From Chitinophagaceae bacterium (GTDB taxonomy: Bacteria > Bacteroidota > Bacteroidia > Chitinophagales > Chitinophagaceae): DNA of 64,000 nucleotides. The stretch is taken from NCBI GenBank assembly GCA_947457465.1, contig CANGWB010000002.1:62001-126000 (forward strand), in the 5' to 3' direction. The notes beneath the pieces are model-generated. The model did not search any database. It saw only the letters and a program-made list of their open reading frames with translations, and was not told where the DNA came from. Position numbers and translations under genes: made by a program. Below are positions 1 to 9,019 of this stretch, in pieces (positions within the stretch are counted from its first letter, which is position 1; each line of letters starts with the position of its first letter).

Positions 1-440
1 TGATCGTGTTCTTCATCCTGCGTAAACTGGCCTGGCCGGCGATCATTCAGGGATTGAAGGACCGCGAGAACAGCATCGCAGATTCATTGGCTTCCGCACA
101 GCGTGTTAAAGAAGAAATGGCACAGCTGAAAGCAGAGAATGAAGAGTTGCTGGCGAAGGCCCGTGAAGAGCGTGCTCTATTGCTGAAAGAAGCGAGAGAG
201 ACGAAGGACCGGATGATCAACGATGCCAAAGAGCAAGCTAAAGAAGAGGCCGGAAAGATCATCGCCGAAGCTCAAGCCGCCATCCAATCCCAAAAAATGG
301 CTGCCCTCACCGAAGTGAAAAATCAAGTTGGCAAACTGGTGATCGAAGTGAGTGAAAAAGTATTGCGCAAGCAGTTGGACAATGCCACCGCACAGGAATC
401 GCATATCCAAGGCCTTGTCAACGACGTGAAATTGAACTGA
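1..440 (+). CDS. atpF: ATP synthase F0 subunit b (5' partial)
   Basis: The b subunit is the peripheral stalk that ties the F1 head to the membrane ring of the proton ATP synthase. The reading frame is already open at base 3 and the gene begins before the window, so the GTG at 6 is not the real start. What is visible is the end of the N-terminal membrane helix (VFFILRKLAWPAII) and then a long charged, heptad-rich coiled coil with the Ala/Glu/Lys pattern of b subunits, about 145 residues in all. It is 25 bases upstream of atpH, in the usual b-delta-alpha order. Only the N-terminal end is missing. Confidence 0.95.
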   Translation, partial: IVFFILRKLAWPAIIQGLKDRENSIADSLASAQRVKEEMAQLKAENEELLAKAREERALLLKEARETKDRMINDAKEQAKEEAGKIIAEAQAAIQSQKMAALTEVKNQVGKLVIEVSEKVLRKQLDNATAQESHIQGLVNDVKLN

Positions 441-465
441 ACGAAACCGAACTAAAGATCTATTC

Positions 466-1029
466 ATGCCCAGTCCACGCATCGCCGCCCGCTACGCCAA
501 ATCACTGATCGACCTGGCCCTGGAGCAAAATCAGCTCGAGACGGTCTATGATGACATGAAATGGCTGCAGGTTGTCTGCAAACAGAACCGCGATTTTGTG
601 AACATGCTGCGTAGCCCCGTGATCAAGGCGGATGCCAAACAAAAGATCATGGCGGCCATCACAGAAAATAGCATTGGTACCCTCACTGCCGCATTCAATA
701 AACTGGTCATCTCCAAGGGTCGGGAAAGTATTCTCCCGGAGATCGCATCCGCCTTCATCGATGCCTACAAGGCACACAAAGGCATTCACACCTTGCAGCT
801 GACCACGGCGGCTCCCATTTCTGATTCTACTCGTCAGGCATTGGTAGAACAAGTGAAAAAGACAGCCGGATTCCAACACGTGGAACTGCAGGAGAAAGTG
901 GATCCAGCGCTGATCGGCGGATTCGTATTGCAGGTGGGCGATAAACTGGTGGATGCCAGCATCGCGTACGACCTGAGGAACATCGCCAAACAATTCGAGA
1001 GCAACGACTTTATTTATAATATTCGATAA
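466..1029 (+). CDS. atpH: ATP synthase F1 subunit delta
   Basis: Delta (the OSCP equivalent) sits on top of the F1 alpha-beta hexamer and holds the b stalk. The 187-aa length is normal. The start SPRIAARYAKSLIDLAL matches the family N-terminus, and the C-terminal block DPALIGGFVLQVGDKLVDAS is the conserved delta signature of glycines and aspartates before the last helix. The ATG at 466 follows atpF by 25 bases and atpA begins 21 bases after its stop, so the three genes are one transcript. Confidence 0.96.
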   Translation: MPSPRIAARYAKSLIDLALEQNQLETVYDDMKWLQVVCKQNRDFVNMLRSPVIKADAKQKIMAAITENSIGTLTAAFNKLVISKGRESILPEIASAFIDAYKAHKGIHTLQLTTAAPISDSTRQALVEQVKKTAGFQHVELQEKVDPALIGGFVLQVGDKLVDASIAYDLRNIAKQFESNDFIYNIR

Positions 1030-1050
1030 CCGATTTAATCAAGCAAGTAT

Positions 1051-2628
1051 ATGTCAGCAATCAAGCCCGATGAGATCTCCGCGATTCTCCGCCAGCAGTT
1101 GAGCAATTTCAACGCCTCGGCGGACCTCGAAGAAGTAGGAACCGTATTGCAGGTGGGTGACGGTATCGCCCGCGTGTACGGTCTCGGCAACGTTCGCTAT
1201 GGTGAACTGGTCGAGTTCGAGAACGGTGTGCGCGCCATCGCCCTGAACCTGGAAGAAGACAATGTGGGTGTGGTATTGATGGGAGAGAGCGGAAACATCA
1301 AAGAAGGTGCCAAAGTAAAACGTACCGGTAAGATCGCTTCGATCAATGTTGGTGAAGGCATGGTTGGCCGCGTAGTGAATACACTCGGACAACCCATCGA
1401 TGGAAAAGGTCCGCTCACCGGCGAACTCTATGAGATGCCACTGGAGCGTAAAGCACCCGGTGTTATTTTCCGTGAGCCGGTAAAAGAACCACTCCAAACA
1501 GGTATCAAGGCGATCGATGCCATGATCCCCATCGGACGCGGACAGCGTGAGCTGGTGATCGGTGACCGTCAGACCGGAAAGACCGCGATCTGTATCGACA
1601 CCATCATCAATCAAAAAGAATTTTACAAAGCCGGCAAACCGGTTTATTGTATCTACGTAGCGATCGGACAAAAAGCATCCACCATCGCCGGTGTGATGAA
1701 GACCCTGCAAGACAATGGCGCGATGGATTACACCATCATCGTAGCTGCTTCTGCATCCGACCCCGCTCCGTTGCAGTTCTATGCACCCTTCGCCGGTGCT
1801 GCGATCGGTGAATTCTTCCGTGATACCGGTCGTCCTGCATTGATCATCTATGATGACCTCTCTAAACAAGCCGTGGCTTACCGTGAGGTATCGCTGTTGC
1901 TTCGTCGTCCGCCCGGTCGTGAGGCCTACCCTGGTGACGTATTCTACCTGCACAGCCGTTTGCTCGAGCGTGCAGCGAAAGTCATCAACGACGACAAGGT
2001 TGTGAAGGACATGAACGACGTACCGGATAGCATCCGTCACCTGCTCAAAGGGGGTGGATCACTCACAGCCCTGCCCATCATCGAAACACAGGCAGGTGAC
2101 GTATCGGCGTATATCCCGACGAACGTGATCTCGATCACAGACGGACAGATCTTCTTGGAGACGAACCTCTTCCTCTCTGGTATCCGTCCCGCGATCAACG
2201 TAGGTATCTCCGTGAGTCGTGTGGGTGGTAACGCACAGATCAAGTCCATGAAAAAAGTAGCCGGTACCCTGAAGCTCGACCAGGCCTTGTATCGTGAGCT
2301 GGAAGCCTTCTCTAAATTCGGAGGTGACCTCGATGCTGCAACCAAGAATGTGATCGATAAAGGTGCCCGTAACGTGGAGGTATTGAAACAAGCGCAATTC
2401 ACGCCGTTTGCCGTAGAAAAGCAGGTGGCGATCATCTACCTCGGAACCAATGGACTGTTGAAAGATGTAGCAGTTCGTCGCGTGAAGGAGTTTGAAGAAC
2501 ATTTCCTGACGGAGATGGAAAATAAACTGCCTGAGGTGATGGCTGAATTCAAAAAAGGAAATCTGCCGGAGGATGGTATCAAGAAGATGGTCGAACTGGC
2601 CAAGGGTTTGATGCCACAGTACAAATGA
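1051..2628 (+). CDS. atpA: ATP synthase F1 subunit alpha
   Basis: Alpha forms the F1 hexamer with beta and holds the non-catalytic nucleotide sites. The 525-aa protein has the Walker A loop GDRQTGKT at residues 171-178 and the alpha/beta family signature [10 protein letters not shown] at about 380-389, followed by the expected helical C-terminal domain. It is the last gene of this block: a strong hairpin terminator starts 24 bases after the stop. In many Bacteroidota atpG follows atpA; here it does not, and gamma, beta and epsilon genes are not in the window. Confidence 0.98.
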   Translation: MSAIKPDEISAILRQQLSNFNASADLEEVGTVLQVGDGIARVYGLGNVRYGELVEFENGVRAIALNLEEDNVGVVLMGESGNIKEGAKVKRTGKIASINVGEGMVGRVVNTLGQPIDGKGPLTGELYEMPLERKAPGVIFREPVKEPLQTGIKAIDAMIPIGRGQRELVIGDRQTGKTAICIDTIINQKEFYKAGKPVYCIYVAIGQKASTIAGVMKTLQDNGAMDYTIIVAASASDPAPLQFYAPFAGAAIGEFFRDTGRPALIIYDDLSKQAVAYREVSLLLRRPPGREAYPGDVFYLHSRLLERAAKVINDDKVVKDMNDVPDSIRHLLKGGGSLTALPIIETQAGDVSAYIPTNVISITDGQIFLETNLFLSGIRPAINVGISVSRVGGNAQIKSMKKVAGTLKLDQALYRELEAFSKFGGDLDAATKNVIDKGARNVEVLKQAQFTPFAVEKQVAIIYLGTNGLLKDVAVRRVKEFEEHFLTEMENKLPEVMAEFKKGNLPEDGIKKMVELAKGLMPQYK

Positions 2629-2651
2629 TCCCTCTACTGAATGACTCATAC

Positions 2652-2679
2652 GAGGCCGCCTTTGGTGGCCTCTTTTTTT
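2652..2679 (+). terminator. Rho-independent terminator of the atp operon
   Basis: Stem GAGGCCGCC (2652-2660), loop TTT, stem GGTGGCCTC (2664-2672) with a single G-T pair, then seven T. It lies between atpA and the ABC transporter gene, so transcription of the ATP synthase genes should end here. Confidence 0.9.
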
Positions 2680-2726
2680 GACAGTTACGCAAAGAACATT
2701 TCAGGGCGCTGATTCGTTATCATTAC

Positions 2727-3662
2727 ATGGAACCTCTGGTCCGCGTTTCCCATCTCTCCAAACGATTCGGCTCATTCGAAGCCGTACGCGATATTTCCTT
2801 CGAAGTAAATCGAGGACAGGTCTACGGTTTTCTCGGTCAGAACGGTGCGGGTAAATCCACCACCTTGCGCATGATGATGACCTTGATCCGTCCCACAGCC
2901 GGTTCCATTGAAGTATTCGGACTGAACCTGGAGCAACACCGCAAAGAGATACTCCGTCAGGTCGGTGCCGTGATCGAAAAACCGGATCATTACGGTTATT
3001 TATCGGCCTATGAAAACTTGCGGATGGCGGCCGTACTCTGTGGGATTCATCCTTCTCGCGAGAAGTTGATGCAACAATTGGATTTCGTGGGACTGGCCGA
3101 TCGGGCTAAAAGTCCGGTTAAAACCTTCTCTCAGGGCATGAAACAACGCCTCGGCATCGCTACTGCATTGGTACACGATCCGGCACTCATCATTTTGGAT
3201 GAACCGACGAACGGACTCGACCCGCAAGGCATTGCCGATATCCGTGACCTCATCCGACGCCTCAGCCGCGATCATCAAAAAACATTGATCGTTTCCTCAC
3301 ATCTCTTATCGGAGATCGAACTCATCGCGGATTCGCTGCTCATCCTTCACAAAGGAGAGAAACGCATCGAGGGGAAAATGAATGAACTCCTGAACCCTGC
3401 CGAAACAATCGTTGAATTGGAATTGGGTAACAAAGCCGCTGCATCGATTCTGTTACAACAAACCGAGTGGATCGGTTCGGTGGACTGGCGAAGTGATCTG
3501 CAATGCTGCGTACGCATGCCCAAGAATCGTATTCCTGAGCTGGTTCGTCTTTTATCCGAGGCCGATATTCCCGTACACGCAGTAGCCAGCAAACACTCGC
3601 TGGAATATTATTTTTTACAACTCACCCAAACCGAAACGCATGTTGGCCCTGCTGTGGATTGA
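2727..3662 (+). CDS. ABC transporter ATP-binding protein (ABC-2 exporter type)
   Basis: This is the cytoplasmic ATPase of a two-gene ABC exporter. It has Walker A GQNGAGKST at residues 37-45, a signature loop SQGMKQ at about 135-140, and Walker B ILDEP with D158/E159, then a C-terminal extension of about 90 residues typical of the multidrug/bacitracin-type ATPases. The permease gene overlaps its 3' end by 23 bases, so the two are translationally coupled. The substrate cannot be read from the sequence. It is not an obvious GldA gliding ATPase; I see no gliding genes beside it. Confidence 0.93.
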   Translation: MEPLVRVSHLSKRFGSFEAVRDISFEVNRGQVYGFLGQNGAGKSTTLRMMMTLIRPTAGSIEVFGLNLEQHRKEILRQVGAVIEKPDHYGYLSAYENLRMAAVLCGIHPSREKLMQQLDFVGLADRAKSPVKTFSQGMKQRLGIATALVHDPALIILDEPTNGLDPQGIADIRDLIRRLSRDHQKTLIVSSHLLSEIELIADSLLILHKGEKRIEGKMNELLNPAETIVELELGNKAAASILLQQTEWIGSVDWRSDLQCCVRMPKNRIPELVRLLSEADIPVHAVASKHSLEYYFLQLTQTETHVGPAVD

Positions 3663-4530
3663 ACTCAATAAGATCTTCCGGAGGCCCCGAACCTACATTG
3701 CTTTCGGTGCCATGGCCGCCATTGTTTGGCTGATCCAATTAGCACTTTATTTCGATGGACAAGCCTATGTCGATCTGCTGCTCAGTAATCTTTCCGGTTC
3801 TTTTGAATTTTCAGATCTTTTCAAGACGCAGTTGTTGAACGGATATCTGATCTGCTTTGTCATACTGAACACCTTACTCATTCAAATGCCTCTGCTGGTG
3901 GCACTCGTGGCCGGTGATTCCATTGCCGGAGAAGCGAGTCAGGGTACGCTGCGTTTTCAACTCACGCGACCGATCTCGCGCGCACAACTGATTTTCGTGA
4001 AGTTTGCTGCCTCTGTTGTTTATGTGCTTTGTCTCTTGTTGTGGTTGGCCCTGCTGGCGCTGTTGGGTAGTGTGTTGTTATTCGGTGTGAATGATCTGGT
4101 CGTACTTCGTTCAACCGGCATCGAGCAGATGCAGATGGATGATGTGTTCTGGCGATACCTGGCGGCCTTCGGATTTGCCGCGATCGCACTGACTACCGTA
4201 GCAGCCCTTTCACTTCTATTGAGCGTGCTATCTGAAAACCCGATCGGTCCCATCATCGCTACGATGAGCGTTGTATTGGTTTTTACGATTCTATCCGAAA
4301 TGAACATTCCGATTTACGATACGACGGTCAAACCCTGGCTATTCACCACACACATGGTGGCCTGGAAAGGATTCTTCTACGTGCAAGCAGATGCAGAGGG
4401 GGCTACGGTCCGAGGCAGTGTAGAGAATCTTCCAGCCGTATTGAGAAGCGCCGGTATTTTATTGGGATACATTGCTTTGTTCTTGTGGACATCGATCTAT
4501 CTCTTCAGACGAAAAGACATCCTTACCTGA
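3640..4530 (+). CDS. ABC-2 type permease subunit
   Basis: This is the membrane partner of the preceding ATPase. The 296-aa protein shows about six hydrophobic segments (roughly residues 18-37, 69-92, 120-148, 173-196, 203-219, 267-288). Between helices two and three is the loop AGDSIAGEASQGTLRFQLT then RPISR, the hallmark of the ABC-2 membrane family. The start overlaps the ATPase gene by 23 bases, and the next gene starts one base after the stop, giving a tight three-gene unit with the LolA-like protein. Confidence 0.9.
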   Translation: MLALLWIELNKIFRRPRTYIAFGAMAAIVWLIQLALYFDGQAYVDLLLSNLSGSFEFSDLFKTQLLNGYLICFVILNTLLIQMPLLVALVAGDSIAGEASQGTLRFQLTRPISRAQLIFVKFAASVVYVLCLLLWLALLALLGSVLLFGVNDLVVLRSTGIEQMQMDDVFWRYLAAFGFAAIALTTVAALSLLLSVLSENPIGPIIATMSVVLVFTILSEMNIPIYDTTVKPWLFTTHMVAWKGFFYVQADAEGATVRGSVENLPAVLRSAGILLGYIALFLWTSIYLFRRKDILT

Positions 4531-4531
4531 C

Positions 4532-5215
4532 ATGAAAAACTTTCTATTGGCTTTCACCTTGTTGATGGGTGTTGTGGCACAGGCACAAACGCCGGAGGAG
4601 CTTGTACGCTCCATTAAATCCAAACTCGACCGGGTCAGTAATTATTCGGCTACCGGTAAGATGAAGACGAACGTGATCTTCCTGAAAGCGCCCATTGCCA
4701 AGGTGCAAGTATATTTCCGAAAACCCGATCAGCTTCGCATTCTGAATGAAAAAGGGATCTCTTTCATCCCGAAGGGATCCATGAATATGGATCTGAGTCA
4801 ACTGTTCATCGATCCGGCCGGATTCGATCTGTTGGATCTGGGAAATGATAAAAAGACCGGATGGCGCATCATCAAGTTATTGCCGCGCGATCCTGTATCG
4901 GATGTGGTGTTGTCGACCATCTATGTGGATGCGGCAGCAGGACTCATTCGTCGCTCGAGTACCACCACGCGTGAGAACGGAACATTTGAATTGGAAATGA
5001 GTTATGGCACGTATGCAGAATACGGTCTTGCCGATAAAGTGATCTTCTCCTTCAACAGTCAGGAATACAAATTACCAAAGGGTATTACGTTCGATTATGA
5101 CGATGGCTCTGGTAAGAAGTCTACTTCTACGGGTAAGCCGACCAAAGGCCGAGTGGAGATCTATTATTCCAACTACCAGATCAACAAGGGCGTTCCGGAT
5201 TCCGTTTTTCGCTGA
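4532..5215 (+). CDS. LolA-like outer-membrane lipoprotein-sorting family protein
   Basis: This is a periplasmic protein of 227 aa. The ATG at 4532 was chosen because it gives a clean signal peptide (MKNFLLAFTLLMGVVAQAQ) one base after the permease stop; an upstream in-frame start at 4472 would lie inside the permease gene. The mature part has the LolA/DUF4292-like run of beta strands (TGKMKTNVIF, VQVYFRKPDQLRIL, GFDLLDLG, RRSSTTTRENGTFELEMSYG). LolA-family proteins bind lipid or lipoprotein acyl chains; coupling to an ABC exporter suggests work on a hydrophobic substrate, which is inference. Its stop is immediately followed by the pdxA stop on the other strand. Confidence 0.82.
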   Translation: MKNFLLAFTLLMGVVAQAQTPEELVRSIKSKLDRVSNYSATGKMKTNVIFLKAPIAKVQVYFRKPDQLRILNEKGISFIPKGSMNMDLSQLFIDPAGFDLLDLGNDKKTGWRIIKLLPRDPVSDVVLSTIYVDAAAGLIRRSSTTTRENGTFELEMSYGTYAEYGLADKVIFSFNSQEYKLPKGITFDYDDGSGKKSTSTGKPTKGRVEIYYSNYQINKGVPDSVFR

Positions 5216-6298
5216 TCAATCTTCGAACGCTTCATCCTTGGCGTGGCGCATCATCGCTCCACTCATTCTCCGCAATGGATTCTTTCTTGCATCCGCATAG
5301 CCAGCGCGCTGGTTGATGATGTCGATGCAAGTGAACAAGGAAGTCATAAAGGAGGTGTGATCGGCTTGGTTTTTTCCGGCGATATCGAATGCCGTTCCAT
5401 GATCGGGTGAGGTGCGAATGGCAGGTAGTCCGGCTGTATAGTTCACACCCTCTCCGCCAGCAATGGTTTTGAAGGGAATCAATCCCTGATCGTGATACAT
5501 GGCCAGGATACAGTCGAAAGCATCGTAGCGTCCGCGAGCAAAAAATCCGTCGGCCGGGTAGGGGCCAACCACCAGTATGTTCTGGTTCTTCGCTTCTTTG
5601 ATGGCAGGTTTGATGATGGTTTCTTCTTCATTGCCGATCAATCCTTCGTCGCCACTGTGCGGATTCAGTCCGAGTACGGCAATGCGTGGTTTGCCGATCC
5701 CAAAGTCCGTTTGCAGACTCTTGTGGATCAGTTGAATTTTCTTGAGAAGTTTTTCTTTTGTGATGTGTTGGGCAACATCTTTTACGGGGATGTGTTCGGT
5801 GAGCAGTGCCACCCGAAGTTGGTCGGAGCACATCATCATCACGACATCCGAAGCCTGAAAAAACTGTTTCAGGTAGGGGGTGTGGCCCGTGTGAGGGAAT
5901 TCGGCCGATTGTACATTCTTTTTGTGAATAGGCGCCGTGATGAGTCCGTCGATCTGCTTTTGTTGTAAGGCGGCTACGGCTGATTGCAGGGAGATCACGG
6001 CATATTTTCCGCCGATTTCATTCAGTTCGCCGGGGGTAATGTTCACATCCTCTTCCCAGCAGGTGAAGACATTCAGCTGTTTGGGATTGAGACGGTCGTA
6101 CTCGCGAACGGTTTGATAATTCAGGTTGGCGTCGGGGATGGTTTTTCGGTAGAAGTTGACGGCCTTGCCAGAAGCATACAGAACAGGTGTGCAATGATCG
6201 AACAGGCGTGCGTCTTGAAAGGTTTTGATGACCAGTTCGAGTCCGATACCATTGAGGTCACCGCAACTGATACCGATCACTGGTTTATGGGGAGTCAT
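5216..6298 (-). CDS. pdxA: 4-hydroxythreonine-4-phosphate dehydrogenase
   Basis: PdxA oxidises 4-phosphohydroxy-L-threonine in the DXP-dependent pathway to pyridoxal phosphate. The 360-aa protein begins KPVIGISCGDLNGIGLELV and carries the metal-site blocks HTGHTPYL, LNPHSGDEG and MYHDQGLIPFK, which supply the histidine ligands. It points towards the LolA-like gene: the stops form TGATCA (5213-5218) with no space between them. An rsmA promoter lies just upstream on the other strand. Confidence 0.96.
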   Translation of the reverse strand: MTPHKPVIGISCGDLNGIGLELVIKTFQDARLFDHCTPVLYASGKAVNFYRKTIPDANLNYQTVREYDRLNPKQLNVFTCWEEDVNITPGELNEIGGKYAVISLQSAVAALQQKQIDGLITAPIHKKNVQSAEFPHTGHTPYLKQFFQASDVVMMMCSDQLRVALLTEHIPVKDVAQHITKEKLLKKIQLIHKSLQTDFGIGKPRIAVLGLNPHSGDEGLIGNEEETIIKPAIKEAKNQNILVVGPYPADGFFARGRYDAFDCILAMYHDQGLIPFKTIAGGEGVNYTAGLPAIRTSPDHGTAFDIAGKNQADHTSFMTSLFTCIDIINQRAGYADARKNPLRRMSGAMMRHAKDEAFED

Positions 6299-6350
6299 GT
6301 GGGTCGATTGATGCCCTAAAATTAACCAAATCCGCCGGGGCGAATCGGGT

Positions 6351-6358
6351 TATTTTTG
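6351..6358 (+). promoter_or_regulatory. -7 promoter element of rsmA
   Basis: TATTTTTG matches the Bacteroidota -7 consensus TAnnTTTG exactly. The GTG start of rsmA follows after only four bases, so the transcript is probably leaderless or nearly so. No clear -33 TTG element is visible. Confidence 0.65.
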
Positions 6359-6362
6359 CAAA

Positions 6363-7115
6363 GTGTACACGCTGAAAAAATCACTCGGACAACATTTTCT
6401 GCAGGACGAGAACATTTGTCGCAAGATCGTTTCTGTTTTGCAGGAGCGTCCGGTGACGCAATTGCTGGAAGTGGGTCCGGGTGGCGGGGCACTGACCAAA
6501 CACCTGCTCGAATGGCCAGGCATCGATTTCAAGGCCGTAGAAATCGATGATGAAAAAGTGGAGTATTTGCTGAAAGCCTATCCGAGCTTGGCCGGCAAGA
6601 TCATTCATAAAAGTTTTCTAGAGATCGAGGCCCCTTTCAGTGGATCCTTTACGGTGGTGGGCAACTTTCCCTATAATATTTCTACGCAGATCCTTTTTCA
6701 TGTGCTGCAATGGCGTGATCAGGTTGAATGTGTAGTGGGTATGTTTCAAAAAGAGGTGGCCGAGCGGGTGGCAGCACCTTCCGGCAACAAAGTGTACGGC
6801 GTGATCAGCGTATTGATCCAAACATTTTTTGAGGTTGAGTATCTGTTTGAAGTGCATGAGCGTTGTTTCAATCCCCCGCCCAAAGTAAAAAGCGGTGTGA
6901 TCCGGTTAGTGCCCCGAACAGCGTTACCGGTTTTCGCATCGGAGAAAAAATTATTTCTGCTGGTGAAGACTGCATTCAACCAGCGACGCAAGATGCTTCG
7001 CAATGCGGTACGCGGATTATTCGATCCGGAAACACTGGCTGATCCGATCTTCGATCTTCGGGCGGAGGCATTGACCGTAGAACAGTTTTCTGCATTAACC
7101 TTTCGTATGCAATGA
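6363..7115 (+). CDS. rsmA: 16S rRNA (adenine(1518)-N6/adenine(1519)-N6)-dimethyltransferase
   Basis: RsmA (KsgA) dimethylates two adjacent adenines near the 3' end of 16S rRNA late in 30S assembly. The 250-aa protein starts TLKKSLGQHFLQDE, the classic KsgA N-terminus, has the SAM loop LLEVGPGGGALT at about residues 35-46 and the catalytic motif NFPYNIS at 101-107. The start is GTG; no ATG fits. The next gene overlaps it by four bases (ATGA). Confidence 0.96.
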   Translation: MYTLKKSLGQHFLQDENICRKIVSVLQERPVTQLLEVGPGGGALTKHLLEWPGIDFKAVEIDDEKVEYLLKAYPSLAGKIIHKSFLEIEAPFSGSFTVVGNFPYNISTQILFHVLQWRDQVECVVGMFQKEVAERVAAPSGNKVYGVISVLIQTFFEVEYLFEVHERCFNPPPKVKSGVIRLVPRTALPVFASEKKLFLLVKTAFNQRRKMLRNAVRGLFDPETLADPIFDLRAEALTVEQFSALTFRMQ

Positions 7116-8050
7116 AACCGATCGTACTCATAACCGGTGAATCGCATCCCATATTGGCCAGCGCGTTGGTACAGATGGGGTATGAAGTGATCGACTCTCC
7201 ACAAATTTCACGGATTGAATTGATGGAGCAGGTGTCATCTGTTGCTGGCTTAGTACTCACGTCACGTCATCATATCGACGCGGACGTTTTTGCCAAAGCG
7301 GAAAAGCTTCAATGGATCGGAAGACTTGGCAGCGGTTTGGATGTGATCGACCTTTTGATCGCACAGAATAAGGGTGTCAGCGTGTATAGTAGTCCGGAAG
7401 GAAATCGACAAGCTGTTGCAGAGCATACACTTGGTTTGTTGATGAATCTGATCCGCAATCAATCGCGTTCCGACAGAGAAGTGCGCCAGGGTATTTGGAA
7501 TCGAAATGAGAACAGGGGCTATGAACTGAGCGGCTTGACCATGGGCATCATCGGTTACGGAAATACAGGAGAAGCTGTCAGCCGAGCGTTGACCAGCTTG
7601 GGCATGCGAGTATTGGCCTACGATAAATATCGTTTCGGGTATGGAGGGGAGTGGGCCGTGGAAACCGATATGGAAACCATTCGCAAGGAAGCGGATGTGG
7701 TGAGTTTGCATTTGCCATTGACGGCGGAGACTATCGGGTTGGTAGACAATGCCTGGTTGGAGGCATTCACAAAATCAGTATGGCTGATCAATACGTCGAG
7801 AGGGGCGATCACGCCGCTGGAGCCATTGATTCGGCAGCTGGAAAGTGGGCGGTTACGCGGATTGGCACTGGATGTGTTGCCCAAGGAGCCGTTGAAGAAT
7901 TACAGTGCCGAAGAGCAGCAGGCGCTGAATAAGCTCTGTGCCTTCGAACAGGTGGTATTGACCCCTCACATCGCCGGCTATACGCAGGAGTCGCCCGAGC
8001 GGATGGCAAGGGTGCTGCTGGATAAACTGGGCGCTGGTCTCGGTGGCTGA
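7112..8050 (+). CDS. D-2-hydroxyacid dehydrogenase (SerA-like, NAD-dependent)
   Basis: This is a member of the D-isomer-specific 2-hydroxyacid dehydrogenase family, 312 aa. The Rossmann loop GxGxxG is at G148, G150 and G153, and the catalytic triad is R230 (NTSRG), E259 (PKEPL) and H286 (TPHIAGY). It lacks the C-terminal ACT domain of long SerA enzymes, so it could be 3-phosphoglycerate, glycerate or another 2-keto-acid dehydrogenase; the substrate is not decidable by eye. It overlaps rsmA by four bases. Confidence 0.88.
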   Translation: MKPIVLITGESHPILASALVQMGYEVIDSPQISRIELMEQVSSVAGLVLTSRHHIDADVFAKAEKLQWIGRLGSGLDVIDLLIAQNKGVSVYSSPEGNRQAVAEHTLGLLMNLIRNQSRSDREVRQGIWNRNENRGYELSGLTMGIIGYGNTGEAVSRALTSLGMRVLAYDKYRFGYGGEWAVETDMETIRKEADVVSLHLPLTAETIGLVDNAWLEAFTKSVWLINTSRGAITPLEPLIRQLESGRLRGLALDVLPKEPLKNYSAEEQQALNKLCAFEQVVLTPHIAGYTQESPERMARVLLDKLGAGLGG

Positions 8051-8129
8051 TATTTCATTTTTTACTATTTTTATATCGCAACGCTTCAGTCCATCTGGGG
8101 CGTTGTTATTTTTTTCCCTAAACGAACCG

Positions 8130-8603
8130 ATGATGAGTTTCCAATATGTAACAAAAGAGACGCTGGAGTTGATGCGCGCCGAGTTGCAGCGCATGAAGGG
8201 CGTGGATCGTCCTGCCGCCAGCCGCGCCATTGCTGAGGCCCGGGAAAAGGGTGACTTGAAAGAGAACGCCGAGTACGATGCGGCCAAAGAGGCGCAAGGG
8301 ATTTTGGAAGCGAAGATCGCGGCCTTGGAAGGAGCCATCGCGACTACCCGTATTGTAGATGAGTCTACCATCGATACCAGCAAAGTGTCTATTCTGACGA
8401 AAGTGACTGTCACCAACTTGAAAATGAACAAACAGGTAACCTATAAGATCGTCAGCGAAAAAGAAGCCGATCTCAAAGCCGGTAAGATCTCGATCTCATC
8501 GCCCATCGGAAAAGGATTGATGGGCAAGAAAGTAGGAGAGACTGCGGAGATACAAGCCCCTGCCGGAACCCTGCAATTTCGTATCGAGAACATCACTGCC
8601 TAA
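8130..8603 (+). CDS. greA: Transcription elongation factor GreA
   Basis: GreA enters the secondary channel of RNA polymerase and stimulates cleavage of backtracked RNA. The protein has the N-terminal coiled coil (ETLELMRAELQRMKG ... GDLKENAEYDAAKE, with the acidic tip) and the C-terminal FKBP-like domain ending SPIGKGLMGKKVGE. I start at the first of two adjacent ATG codons (8130 or 8133), giving 157 or 156 aa, the normal size. An in-frame GTG at 8043 would add about 29 residues overlapping the upstream gene and does not look like GreA. A TATTTTTA element (8066-8073) lies upstream. Confidence 0.95.
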   Translation: MMSFQYVTKETLELMRAELQRMKGVDRPAASRAIAEAREKGDLKENAEYDAAKEAQGILEAKIAALEGAIATTRIVDESTIDTSKVSILTKVTVTNLKMNKQVTYKIVSEKEADLKAGKISISSPIGKGLMGKKVGETAEIQAPAGTLQFRIENITA

Positions 8604-8612
8604 TCAAGTAAC

Positions 8613-9014
8613 ATGACGCTCTTCTCGAAGATCATTACCGGCGAGATCCCCTCGTACAAGATCGCAGAGGACGAGCGCTTCTTTGCTTTTCTGGATATTT
8701 TTCCCCTACGGGAAGGACATGTTCTCATCGTTCCTAAAACAGAGACCGATAAGTTCTTCGATCTATCTGCTGAATATCTTTCGGCGATGCTGCTTTTTGC
8801 AAAACCTATTGCAACCGCGATCGAGATTGCCTTTCCTTGCAATCGCTGTGGCATGAGTGTGATCGGATTGGAAGTACCGCATGCACACCTGCATTTAGTC
8901 CCCATTGATTCCGCCGATGATCTGAATTTTACACGTCCGAAATTGAAGATGAGTCCGGATGAATTCAAGCAGGTTCAATCAAAAATTCTCGCTGCCCTGT
9001 CCTTGACTAATTGA
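8613..9014 (+). CDS. HIT family hydrolase
   Basis: This is a histidine-triad nucleotide-binding protein of 133 aa. The triad HAHLH is at residues 90-94, in VPHAHLHLVPI, and the N-terminus (FSKIITGEIPSYKIAED) is typical of HinT/PKCI-like proteins that hydrolyse AMP-lysine or related phosphoramidates. It starts nine bases after the greA stop, so it is probably cotranscribed with greA. Confidence 0.93.
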   Translation: MTLFSKIITGEIPSYKIAEDERFFAFLDIFPLREGHVLIVPKTETDKFFDLSAEYLSAMLLFAKPIATAIEIAFPCNRCGMSVIGLEVPHAHLHLVPIDSADDLNFTRPKLKMSPDEFKQVQSKILAALSLTN

Positions 9015-9019
9015 GAATC

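Noticed and set aside
3-440. GTG at 6 as the start of atpF
   Set aside because: The frame is open to the window edge and the membrane helix is cut; the true start is upstream.
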